DNA of 64,000 bases from Marsupella aquatica (lineage: Eukaryota > Marchantiophyta), in assembly GCA_973895155.1 (NCBI GenBank), contig OZ316891.1, positions 3,472,001 to 3,536,000 of the forward strand, given 5' to 3'. Position 1 is the first letter of the stretch. Each line of letters starts with the position of its first letter. This document shows positions 10,734 to 21,875 of this stretch, in pieces. Both the position numbers and the translations under genes were made by a program. The notes under the pieces were generated by a model. That model had not been told where the DNA came from, made no database searches, and saw nothing but the letters and a program-made list of their open reading frames with translations.

Positions 10734-12616
10734 CTAATGTCTGGCACGCTTGCCAGAGCCGCCCGAGTGGGAGCAACTATCCCGCTGCCTCCTGAGCCTG
10801 TTGGCATCCTGCTTGAGTAGCTGGACCTGGTCCAGCAAAGAGTTGTTCTCACGCTTTGCCGCGTCCATCTCTTCTGCGGCCTCTTGACATGCCTCCTCTA
10901 GTTGCTGGACGTCGCTCGTCAGCTTATCCACCAATTGGGTTTGCTTCGTGGCTTCTTCTTGAAGCCGCGCCACCTCTGTCTTCAGGGTGTCAATCTCGGC
11001 TGCATCCTGCTAAGACCGAGAGTCAGCTTCCTCCAGATCTTTCTTCCAAATGACGGCTTGTCCCTTCAAACCGTCAATCTTGGTCCAGAGCCGTGCGATC
11101 TTGGAGTCCTTTTCGAGCCCGGCCTGCTCTGCTAAGGCTGCCGGGCCTTGGCCTCGGCAACCTGATCCTCCGTGGCCGTTACCTAAGGTCGTAGTTGCTA
11201 GAGTTCAGTCTCCAAGGCTACCACTTTGTCCTTCAGGTAGACAGATTCAACCTGGTACCGCTCTATTCTCTACGCTGTCTCAGCTTGCGCATGTCCTGAC
11301 TTTACAGCCGCAACCAACTCCTCGTTGAAGAAGTAGGCCACCTTCCGTGCCATGTATTCCCCGGTATCCCGTGTGATTTGTTGAGAGAAATCTCCCAACA
11401 ACCCGTTCAGAAACGTGCCCGGCGTAAAGAGTTATGGGTGATCCAGACTATGCCCATCTGGATTTGGGCACAGGCAGACCCCATCCCGCGAGGGAGTAGG
11501 AGTGGAAACATGCAGCCCTTGAGGTAAGTCAGTCAAAGGGGCTGGTTCCCCTGGGGCTGGGTGGTCCTCCTGCACAGTCGTGGGAGGTGACGGGATTTCC
11601 TCGGCCATTGTAGTATCGGGTTCGGGTCTGGCCTCAACCGGCCCGACTTTGATTGTGTTGACCTGGTTGATTGCTTCCAAGGTCGCGATAACTGTGTCCA
11701 TGGGTACGCTTGGCGGGGCGGTAGCGGCTGGTGGCGGGGTCGGGGAAGCAGGTCTTGCGACAGCCAGGTTGTGGGCCTCGGGCTGCGGTCGCCTCTCCTG
11801 AGCCGGGAACACCCACTTTGACGGATTCAATTCCGTCTCGTTGCTACAGGGAAGGCTTTGGCGGTCAAAACGGGCATACCACTTGATGATGATCTTGATA
11901 TGGCTCACGAAGTACGCCTTTCCGCCAAGGTATAAGGTCTTCCTTCTCCGCTCCATCTCCTCGTGGAACTTTTTAACAAAGAAGGATGCCCACTTCCTAG
12001 GCCGAAAGTTCTCTACTTGTATGACCTGGGCGGCGGATATTTTGCCCCATGGTTCCATCTTGTGGAGGGCATACCGCTGGAACTCCAAGCGTTCTTCTAC
12101 CTCCGGGATGAGGCACGTCCTCATCAAGAATCCATTGTCCACTGCTCCCTTGGCCGGGAAGCTAGAGGACTGATATTTAGCTCCCTTGCCCCCAGGAGCC
12201 CGAGACTCTACCCGGTTTATCCCCTCGGGTAGGCCAAAAATCATCTTCAAATGTGCCTCATTGAGACACATCACTCTCCCGTGCGCCCGGGTTTGTTGAC
12301 GGGCCTCATCAAAGTTCTGAATGAACTCCGTCATATCCTACCCGTAGTACCTGCTTCCATTCTAAGGGAGAGAGGCGAGGTGCTCAAACCCTTGGGTCTT
12401 CAGGTAGCATGCATGCTTGGGGTGGAGGATATTCTAGTGAACGTTCTCCCCCATGCGATGCATGGTCAGCTTGGCCACTGCAGCCGTGGCTAAAGGCAAC
12501 CCGGATATAGCTGTAGGTTCCTTTCTCTTTCTACCCCGAGACTGATTCCCGGGGTGACTAGAAGAGGGGGACATCTCCCCATCCTCCCGGTCGGGCGGCG
12601 GTAGTGCTACTGCCAT
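10734..12616 (-). pseudogene. Decayed gag-like/transposon protein with coiled-coil C-terminus
   Basis: Three minus-strand ORFs are remnants of one protein of roughly 620 residues. The N-terminal part (12616-12435) is polar. The central 300-aa block (12334-11432) has an LKMIFGLPEG motif and an RPRKWASFF...EMERRR helix, and then a long Pro/Ala-rich segment. The C-terminus (11010-10734) is a clear coiled coil (TEVARLQEEATKQTQLVDKL and onward) ending in a basic tail. Along the path there are stops at 12434, 12362, 12338, 11432, 11270, 11198, 11183, 11132 and 11010: eight TAG and one TAA. One frameshift lies near 11.13 kb. The layout resembles plant retroelement gag or 'putative plant transposon' proteins, but no protease, RT or integrase is adjacent. 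The exact family is not identified. Confidence 0.55.
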
Positions 12617-13170
12617 GAGAAATTTGGTGTCGGGGCCGCTAGAGTCACCGTGTTATCCCCTCGGGCTTGCTGGAGTGGCGCCGAGTTGCTTGGCGCCTGT
12701 TGAGTCCTACCTCGCGACCATTGATTCAAAGGAGGGTGAGCTTCCTTGTCTTTGGAGCTAATATTCACCGCATTTACCACGGATCGTACTCAGAGAGGTG
12801 GTGCTACCGATGGTGGAGATCGACTTGGCTGAGCCGAGGTAGTGTTGGTGCGATCACAAATGGGTTGGTGCCAGTTGCGGCTGGTGGAGGCGCCATGAGA
12901 TTCAAGTAGTCCTTGGGGAAGTCGAGTGATGTTAGGATAGGAGTCTCACTTGTTTGAGCAGGGCCAAACTGACAATTGATGGAGGCTTGAACCTGGGTGG
13001 GAATATGGTCGTAATGGTGTGACTGCAAGTCTATTGTGCCCGGGAGATGGTAAACCTTGTCCGAAAGCCGAAGAAGTGCTTCCCAAAATCCGACGTACTT
13101 CTCGTCGACAAAGAAGTATTTGCTGTTTTTGTCGACTTGGCAAAGCTCACTCTGAAAAGGGAGGGCAAAG

Positions 13171-13516
13171 GGTCAATTGCAAGCTTGAGAGGGGCAAAAA
13201 GGATATCCAGTTTCTCCACCAAAAGGATTCTAGTCCTTCCCAATTTACAAGGGGTGGACAAGGTGTTACACCAAATGGCTAGGATTAGTTTGTTGAGATT
13301 GGATGGTGAGATCTTGCATGCCAAGTCTTTGGAAGTGTGTCCAGGCTTTTAGGAAGTCCCAATCTTCTTGGAAGTGTGCACAACAATTTTGGAAGTGTGT
13401 CAAACCTTTATGGAAGTGGTGTTCAACTAAATCTTTATGATCTTTGAGTCCTTTTTCTCTCCTTTTTGAGCTAATCCTTTTTGCATCCTTTTCCCCCCTC
13501 AATCTTGCAATTGACC
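13171..13516. mobile_element. MITE-like TIR element, copy 1
   Basis: The element begins GGTCAATTGCAAGCTTGAGA and ends with the near inverted complement (CCCCTC...CTTGCAATTGACC), giving terminal inverted repeats of about 22-25 bp. Inside are several iterations of a TTTGGAAGTGTG motif spaced 20-30 bp. AAAG lies directly outside both ends and could be a short target duplication. No coding capacity is seen. A second copy in the same orientation is at 14532-14900. Confidence 0.6.
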
Positions 13517-14118
13517 AAAGTCGTCGTTATAGTGATTTCGGCCGGCTAAACGAATGGCTCTCTCGTAAGCTCGTTTGGTCTCGTATTGGCGCGGGTTGAC
13601 TTTGGCTAAGGACTTGGCTAAGTGACTTCCTACGAATAGGAATTGCAACCAACATCAAAGGGCCAAACTAGACAATATCGTGACAGACATCCAGGAGTGA
13701 CGGTGGGCAACTAAGGAGGGACAAAGTGGCTGAGGTCGAAGCTAGTGCACGGAATGGAGTGTGAGTGTAATGCGAGAGAATGGCCCTCCTTTTATACTCT
13801 GAGGGCTCATCGTCCGACCGGCCCCTCCTCCCTTCCAATAGGCCGAGATTTTCACGCTCATAGTGTACTAGCCACTCGCGGGTCCGGTTCAGAGCGTGTC
13901 AGCAGCCACCTCCAAGAATTTGTTATACGGACCCAAGTGTCCCCTTACACGCTCGTAACCTGGGAGTATGAATGACGCTCCGCCACCATCCCGAACGTAA
14001 ATGCCTCTTATTAACTAATGATTCCCTAGTCATAAGTACTACCTACTTAGTGTCGTTATGCTAATAACTACGACCTACGGTGCCCCTAAAGGGGCGCGCT
14101 AAGCACGACTAGGCCGAA

Positions 14119-14420
14119 TCAATCATTAACCGCCGTGCTGGTAGCGTCACATAATCTAAAGTATAAGTCTTTGGGTTGGATGAACCTTACAGCTCCAGAC
14201 CACTCAAAGAACAACAACATAAACCTAATTTGGACCGGTATGTCATACCATATCCACTCACAATCGTCTGGGCGAATGGCCCTCTTGTTGATCATCCCTG
14301 TTGCAGCTAAAATAATACAAAGATTTTCTAAACCCATAGCTTCATTAATTTCAATAGCATTCTGGGATACTACTTCTATTCCGTGAATACACTTTAGAAA
14401 TTCACGCTCACCTTCTTAAG
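14119..14420 (-). pseudogene. Short gag-like fragment
   Basis: A minus-strand reading frame of about 90 residues ends in TAA at 14119 (GLENLCIILAATGM, then FEWSGAVRFIQPKDLYFRLC). Just upstream, near 14.4-14.5 kb and in another frame, a charged helical stretch (LADPVHKKKLEQLKKVS) ends at a stop. Together they look like a frameshifted remnant of a protein from the surrounding repeats, possibly related to the decayed gag-like gene at 10.7-12.6 kb. It lies directly 3' (on the plus strand, 5') of the second MITE copy. Family unknown. Confidence 0.3.
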
Positions 14421-14531
14421 TTGTTCCAACTTCTTCTTGTGCACCGGATCAGCTAGTGCGCATGCCTCCTTCAATAATTTAGCAACCATGGCCGCCTCAT
14501 CTCTCAAGCTCTGTACTTCCAGATCCCAGGC

Positions 14532-14900
14532 GGTCAAGTGCAAGCTAGAGGGGTACTGAAAGGATCTCCATTTTCTCCACCAAAAGGACATAGGTCCTTG
14601 GTAAAAGCAATCACTAGAGGACAAAAAGACCAAAATGTTACATGGAATGGCCAAGATTGTTTTGGTGAGATTGAAAGGTAAGATCTTGCATGCCAAATCT
14701 TTGGAAGTGTGTCCACATATTTCGGAATTTAAGAAGAGTGCCCAATCTTTTTGGAAGTGTGCACAATCTTTTTGGAAGTGTGCCCAACCTTTTTGGGAGT
14801 GTGCTCAGCTAAATCTTAATGACATTTATACTCCTTTCACTCTCCTTTTTGAGCTAGTCCTTGGGGACTCCTTTGGTACCCCTCTAGCTTGCTTTTGACC
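14532..14900. mobile_element. MITE-like TIR element, copy 2
   Basis: The left end is GGTCAAGTGCAAGCTAGAGG and continues GGTAC. The right end is GTACCCCTCTAGCTTGC followed by TTTTGACC, its inverted complement with few mismatches. The interior aligns with copy 1 along its whole length, including TTTCTCCACCAAAAGGA, AAGATCTTGCATGCC and three to four TTTTTGGAAGTGTGC iterations. It is noncoding, and no clear target-site duplication is seen. Confidence 0.62.
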
Positions 14901-15306
14901 TCTAGCATTTGAGACTTTGAAGCTTTCCTTATATGTCCTTCAAAGATCGATAAAAGGACTTGTCACGCAACGAGTCACATCATTTCAGGACTCGAAAGGA
15001 CTCTAAAACTTGCATTTTAGACAATGAAATTTTACCAAGGCATGCATACTAATAGAATAATCTTATATTTGAAAACTCAAATATTGACACACACTAAACC
15101 TTTATGTATAGGACAAAAATAATCAGTAATTTTGGCTTATTTAGGGCCATCAATAATAGGATCCCTTAAAAAAGATAAAAACTTGATTTATCTACATGGT
15201 GAGGTAGGTTACACCATGTAAAATAGTCTTGTGAAAAAATTAGACTTAAATGTCTTGAGATAAAATCATGATGAAGCTTTTTCCATGTTACAAAAGTCAT
15301 TTTTCA

Positions 15307-16956
15307 CTAAAAAAACATGTTTTTGAGTCCTGAAAGTGGTTCCTGTGAGGTACACCCAATTGTGAATGAGGCCATTTCAGCTTCTAACATCTTTGAAACT
15401 TCCTTTGTTGAGTCCGTTGTTGAAGACCCTAGCATCTGTGGTCCAAGGACCTTGTCTGCATTCACTTGATACATAGTTTCAATCATTCTAGTGCATTGTA
15501 AACAACAGAATAGATTCAATCATTTAATGTTTTTGACTGATGACTATAATGTCCTATAAAACTAGGCCGGAATGATAGATAGTTCTCTATCATTTTATTG
15601 TTAAAAAGTTAGACTCCTATTTAAGTAATTTCCCCAATCACATTAATTGACTTGGTTTTGCAGTGTCTAGTGGGCTTGCACAATAGTGTTAATTATGCAC
15701 TCTTGTGTACATAGCATTGTGTGTGTATTATGAATGTTGTTTTATGTCTTGAATGGTGTATATCAATGTGAGTTGTGTATGGATGTGTGTACTCATGAAA
15801 GTACTTTTGACTTCCTCAGCTGTATACAAGGACTTGAATTACCATCAATATAAAAGAAGCAAGTTGAAATGTGTCAATTTACTCAATCCAAGAGCAGAGT
15901 CAATTAGGTTGAAGCTAGTAACAATGAATATGCAAATTTTGAGAGGATGGATGTTAGTATATATATTATAAATCATATGAAAAGCATGCATGAGTACTTA
16001 AAACTGCTTGCATTGTCAAGTTTCTTATGTGTAAAGCACATATATAGAGATTAGTCACAAGTTGTATGTATAAAAACTTAGTGTAAAACTGTAAAATTAA
16101 CACATGAGAACAAACTAATAAAATTTGAAAAACTAGATTTAAAAATAATTCAATGAAAAACCCTTGTACCCTTTATTATAAGTATTTTGACAAAATTTTA
16201 AATATCTTACTGAATACAAAAAACAATGTTTTCACTAGAATTGGAGTTCTAAATCATGTCTTTTGAATAATTGGTTATAATTAGGAGCCCAACAAGATTA
16301 ATTTATTTGTTCGCACCCCGTTCCAATAATCCAACGAGTGATTCAGGTAATTTGGTATCAATTGGTATCATGGACATAATTCTTACTAGGTATCCACTGA
16401 CCAGGTAGGGCTTGTTACCAGATACTTTTAATTTGAGCTCAATGTTGACAGTCCTTGGATCACTTGTAAAACACGTTTCCTGAACTTCCTCTAAAGAAAG
16501 CAAGTCTCATAAGTTTCGTCCAGTCTCATTGAATCAACTACGCTCCAGACAGTCGAAGGAACCTGGGCACTAGTCTCCTTACCCTGCCATAAAAATTCCA
16601 TAAAAATTCATGACATGCTTTACCTTTTGCTCTGAAATGGCAATTGATCAAGCAACGGGTGCCCTCCCGTTCTGGTCCTCGAATGTTTGTGCATTCTTTC
16701 TACTGTCCTTGCCCAGTCAGATCTAACAAAACCATTTCCTGTTCCTCATCCAAGATTTATCTTTGGTCATTGCCTTTATTTTTGTGCTCTGTGTAGACTT
16801 TTCGATCTGTTTGTGAGAACAAACACATAAGTTGTACCACTGGATGTAATTAACTGGCAACCTTTCCTTGTCACTAGGAAGATGTGGGAGTGGAGGAAGG
16901 TCGTAGAATTGTTCTCCCTCATGGAATAGAGAGAAATTGCATTCCTGTATGTACAA
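15307..16956 (-). other. Candidate minus-strand exons in AT-rich DNA
   Basis: Three short minus-strand frames have natural-looking protein composition: 16956-16723 (77 aa, with LPPLPHLPSDKERLPVNYIQ), 16503-16303 (66 aa) and 15519-15307 (70 aa). The middle one is preceded by a good acceptor (CTTGCTTTCTTTAG) and encodes DPRTVNIELKLKVSGNKPYL. They could be exons of one gene or of a decayed one, but the product is not recognised and no complete donor/acceptor chain was built. The DNA between them is AT-rich and featureless. Confidence 0.22.
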
Positions 16957-17819
16957 CCACCGTGTAGTACATCGTTACAGCTATGAGGGTGAATGTCACA
17001 GTGAATTTCTACAAAGACTGCAAGCCGTGGTCTAGACTAATGGATCACTCTCTCTCTACAGTAGAAGATATATACTAAGAGTCTGCGGTATAGGAGATCA
17101 GCCATCCATGTGGCCCAGGCACGTGGCTCCAATCAGTTACCTTTGAATAGAGCAAAATATGATAGGTCAAGTGCATGTAGGGCTGGATATTCAGAGGCCT
17201 GATGCAATCCTAGCTAAATTCCTTATAGAGTCTCTAAATCAATCCCAACCCTGGAATTTGAGGTAGGGACTTACCATTTAACATTTTGTGACAGTGTACA
17301 TGTGGACAATACATATGGTTCTAGCAGTGCAAAAGGCTGTTATGCTCTGACCTTTCAGTTCATTCTCTGCTTACTCTTCAATCCCCCTTTTTTCTCTGCT
17401 CCCTACTACATAGTTAAGTTACATACACTCAGGTTATCAATTTAGCTAGAAGGGAGTGACGGGCCAAGTTGGACCTAATATGCGAAACCTTAGTCACTAT
17501 TACTCCGTACTTAAGGCCCCGAAGTAAGGGAGTGCCAGGCTAAACCAACCAAGCCACCTAGGTACGCAAACACACGCTAAGGCCATGAATGTACGTGTCA
17601 TCAGCATATCAGAGAGGGAGGCCAAACTGGACCCACCAGCCAGCCTTAGCCACAAAAGCGGAGGGTGGGTCATGCTGGACCAACCAGGCCAGCTATGCAT
17701 AAAAGCACAAAAAGACTGGGCCTAGTTAGAATGCATCGAGAGAGGAGGGTTGGCACGGATCGATGGATGGATGGAGGGGCCAAGCTAGGCCCACCAAGCA
17801 GCCCAAGGTACTGGAAGAG

Positions 17820-17935
17820 GTGGGGAGGGGGTGGAAGCGGAAGACCCAGCCTGGCCCAACCAAGAAACCTAAGCGCAGCGGGGGGAGCGGAGACCAAGCC
17901 TGCCCCAACCAAGAAACCTAAGCGCACAAGTATAT
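17820..17935. repeat. 49-bp tandem duplication in purine-rich DNA
   Basis: The block CCAACCAAGAAACCTAAGCG occurs twice, about 49 bp apart (near 17856 and 17905), separated by a G-rich stretch. The ORFs over this region on both strands are low-complexity by-products. Confidence 0.5.
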
Positions 17936-18009
17936 ATTCTGACACAAAGCCATTCGGTAGGGCAGAGAGCAAGAAGAGAGCGAGGAAGAGGTCTAAACTA
18001 CGGACAGGC

Positions 18010-21000
18010 TAGCCCAGTTGAAGAGGAACAGGTGCAGGACTCTTACTTAGTCCACAGCGCTTTCCAGAGGTAAGGTTACTCGATTCTCTCGATCCTTCTT
18101 GTCCAATTATTTGTGTCAAGTGTCGCATGTTTGAAGCTAGCTAAGAGCACCAAGATAGGAGAATTCCCAATCCAAATCCAAGTAGTGACCTCGATAGTCT
18201 ACTGCAGGCCGTGACCTGCAAAACCAATTGGAGATTTCGAGATGCAGTGAAGTACTGCAAAGTGTTGAGTCCGTGGAGATGTTTTTTGTATTGCTTTCCA
18301 GGTTCCCGATCGTGAATTCACTTTTGCCAAACTTTTCCTGTATTGGGTTGTATTAGTATATGCACAGAAAGAGACACAAAAATGTTGGTCCACAGGTAGC
18401 TAGGGTTCTTTAATTTGTTGATCTCTCCTGCTGTTAGTATTAGCATTTGAATTTGTTCCGGGGTCTATATTAAGTCTTTTAAAACCAGCTTAGAGCAGTT
18501 GAACAGGAGCATCTCACCCAGTGAGCTAGATTTCACAATCAGGTGGTCAAATAGAGCTTAAAAATAAAAATAAAGTCTTTTGCTTTGCTGTCATATGGCC
18601 GTATGGCACCCCCTCCTCGACAGGTTCTTCAATGTAGTCCTGGTGTCCTCCGCCATCATAAACTTGGATTTTTAGTGGGAAGCCTCGAAAAAGACATAGG
18701 GTGACTACTGCACAAAATTTGTGACTCAAAGATCTAGTGATGTAGTGCAAAGTGCAAAGTGCAGTCCTCATGTGGACGTCCTCTCAAGTGCCAATTTGAA
18801 GTTGAATGATGCAATGGTATGGTTTCTGTTGATAGTTTTTCTGACTGTGAGCTAACTTTTGCAGAACTTGCCCTTTATTAAGTTCTTTGACACACAGAAA
18901 GAGACAAGTACACAGTACTTGGGAGGGGAGAGGTAACGTTCTTCCATTAATTCTTCCTTTTGTCTTGCTTAGCAATTACTTGCTTAATTAGGCATCTAAT
19001 ATTGCATATTTTGAAGCTAGCTTAGAGCCGTGTTCCGTCAGCCTTTAGACTGGCCCTTACCCTTCTCCTATCGTGCCCTGCAAGTGTGTTTGAGGGCTCG
19101 ACCTCATACCATTCCATGGCCCCCTACCCCTCATTAAGAACACTTTCCTAGGTAGCGGCACCTAAGGTGCACCGGACGGGCTCCACCAACGGCACTTTTT
19201 TTGTAGATGGTCATGACGTACTAACTATGGGTCCATATTTTTTTAGGTTCTCCAGTCTTTGTGGGTCTCTACCTGGTCGTCTAGTGCTAGTTCCTTTAGG
19301 GCTTACAGTTCTCGTGCTGGTGCTGGTGCGTGTGCTTCAACGTTCCCCTAGTGCTGATCGACTGCAGCTTCTAGTGGCAGATCGAAACTAGTGGTGGTTG
19401 CATTTAGATGATCGAGAATTGGTGGCCTCATGAGAGTTGATCTTATTGACATGCCAGGTTTAACTTCCTAAGGACCACCCAATGTTGTTCCGCAGTCCCT
19501 TTTGCCTTGAGATCGATGGATTGCAAACATTTCATCCCTGGTTTGCGCGCGATCAATCTTTGCTTGCAAACACGTTATATAGGGTAGGTTCCCTCCATAG
19601 TCTGGTCAAGCTTACCCTCAATGCATAAATGACTAGAGCGCTGTAGACTGTCCCATTTCAGAACTGCTGCTTTGCTTCTTTGCCTGATATCTACATGGCT
19701 TGAGAGTTTTTTAGGTTAAGGGTACGTGTAGCTAGGAACTTTCACAAAACCTAGTAATGTACATACTTGATTAACCCGAATGATCGATTGTAGCAAGTAT
19801 ATCGTTGATTCCTTGCCTAGGCTTGGTTTGCGAATTAAGCTTAGAGCTTTATAAGACTGCTTTCTTTCAATTCTCCCAAATTAGGTGACAATTGGTGCCA
19901 TGAGGTGAAGGAGGTAGATGAGTTTGCCACTGTGGAAGCAATCTATGCAAACGGTCAAGTACCAATTTCTGCTGGGCGGGAGATCATAAGTTAATTGGTA
20001 AGCTCGCTGTAACGTATCTGCAATACCGCTTTCCTGGTCTCCTGAGAGCCCCAAAAGCAGAGTGGAAGGCTTGGCTGGTCTTGCAGCCTGTAAGTGAACT
20101 AGAGGATAACCCGGCTGCATCTGGTCAGAATTGAGTCAGAATTAAAATACCACTATGTACTTCGCTTTTGTATGGCCCCTAGAGGACCCCTCCAAAGGTT
20201 CTTCGATCAATCCAGTAGTAATACCAAATGGAATAGAGAGTGCTTCCACCGCTACGACTGCACATCAACGGTGATGTGAGGAACAAGAACAGTGTAGTCC
20301 CCCATGTAGATGCTCTTAATTGCCAATTTGAAGTTCATGCATTGATGTGCCTTTCTGTTCTAGGGTTTGTGATTGTGCATTTTCATCAGTATTCCAACTG
20401 GACTAGATGTTTGGGCATACATTTAGGGGGTGTTGTACAAAATGTAATTCGAGCTGGGCGCGTAAGTTAGAAGGTGCGTAGAAGGTAGAGTCTGGATCTT
20501 CTTGGGATGAAATTAGTAATAGGATTGTTTCGAGTAATTAAACTGCATCGATCATAAAACCGAAATTAGATACGTATCGAGAAGCTTGGTAACCTGATTA
20601 GGTCTCGATCTCTGTGGTTTCCTAAAGTAGAAAAGACCTCAAGTGGAGGAGACCTCTGGGTATATATTTATGGGGCCGGGGTCTTGATTTTTAGAATGTA
20701 TCTCAAGTGAGACATATAGGCTAAAAGAGAAACCCGGGATCTATATTGAGGAAATAATAGGATTTTTCCAGCCACCCCTATCTTACCAGAAAATTTGATC
20801 CTACACTCGGAGAACTAGAGCATATCAGGAACCTTGATAAATATGCTGAAATTATAGGGCATTTCTCAGAAAATGTTTACTTGTATCATCTATCAGACTC
20901 GACCTACTAAGAGGAGTACTTAGTAATCCAAAGAACGTTAGCCAGGCTGAGATATATATCTGGAAAACTGCAAAAATTCCCGGCCAACACAAGTGGAAGA

Positions 21001-21800
21001 GGGGCTCGGGTCTTGAAGAAAATCTTCAATCACGATGGAGGATGACTTCAGCAATTATTTGTATAAGCTAGCAAAGATTGGCACGCGGCTTGCAGATATT
21101 ATTTACATTGCCATCCTTACTCGTAATTTAGCCGGCCCATTTCCAATAGTGGGGAAGACATCAAAGGCCCTGGCCGTGAGCTGAGCCTGGCAGTCAGGTA
21201 CTGTGATCAACATTCCTTTGGGGTTTACTCGCGATCAACAGAGCCTGGTTTTCTCAGTTTGGTATGCATTGGTATTTTTTGCATGTTCAGGGATCTGATA
21301 TCCCTTATCTTTGAGCCACCCTAATTACTAATTATTTGAATTGAAGTGCTGGATTTAGTTTCCTTGAATTTAACGATATCATACATCAAATCTCATATAC
21401 TTTTTGTCATGGAAATCACAGAACTAGCTAGGTCAAAATTAAATTTAAAGACGCCTACATCCACATGATTTCAATTGCATCAGGGCAGACCAAATAGAGC
21501 ACTGCTCTAGCTTCTCTCTGTAGAATATTTTCTAATGGATCCTTGTTTAATCAAAATTCAATTGGTCCAGATCGACTTTAGATGTCCGAGTCTACCCCTT
21601 ATGTTTTAAGAAGCTTATATATATTATATATTAATGCTACATACTGAGAAGATCAGCGATGTGCTATGAGGGATAGATCGAGCTGAAATAACTTTGATCG
21701 AGATAATTTAACATTAGAAGAGAATACGTTATAGAATTGAAGGCAGGTTGAATCGATCATCTATTGAGACAAAAGTCGAAGTAACAACGTACGTAACTTC
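18010..21800. other. Gene-poor stretch with dispersed short repeats
   Basis: No convincing gene is visible. Related segments recur: AAGCTAGCTTAGAGC-type words at 18.13, 19.01 and 19.83 kb, and CACAGAAAGAGACA at 18.36 and 18.89 kb. A block ending in GGTTCTTC plus downstream sequence recurs near 18.62 and 20.19 kb. This suggests diverged copies of a noncoding repeat. A 47-codon ATG-led frame at 21035 ending at a GTGAGC donor-like site could be an upstream exon of the AP2 gene, but its phase does not fit the next acceptor, so it is not called. Confidence 0.35.
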
Positions 21801-21875
21801 ACATGCAGGCAAGCTAACCTGGTCTACTTCTTTATAGGTGCGCGCGCTGCCAAGGAAGCTTCAGACAGGGACAAT

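Noticed and set aside
10734-12616. Alternative genetic code (UAG = Gln) for the organism
   Set aside because: Recognisable genes elsewhere use standard stops (the F-box-like gene ends TAG TAA; others end TGA or TAA), and TAG-rich decay is limited to element-derived or damaged genes.
19167-19391. ORF starting with GSTNGTFFVDG, resembling the FHA-domain STNGTFVNG motif
   Set aside because: Only this short motif fits. No upstream FHA strands (R, SxxH) were found and the rest is low-complexity Leu/Val, so it is probably coincidence.
21035-21175. 47-codon ATG-led candidate first exon of the AP2 gene
   Set aside because: Its GTGAGC donor leaves phase 0, but the acceptor at 21837 needs one leftover base to keep the main frame open.
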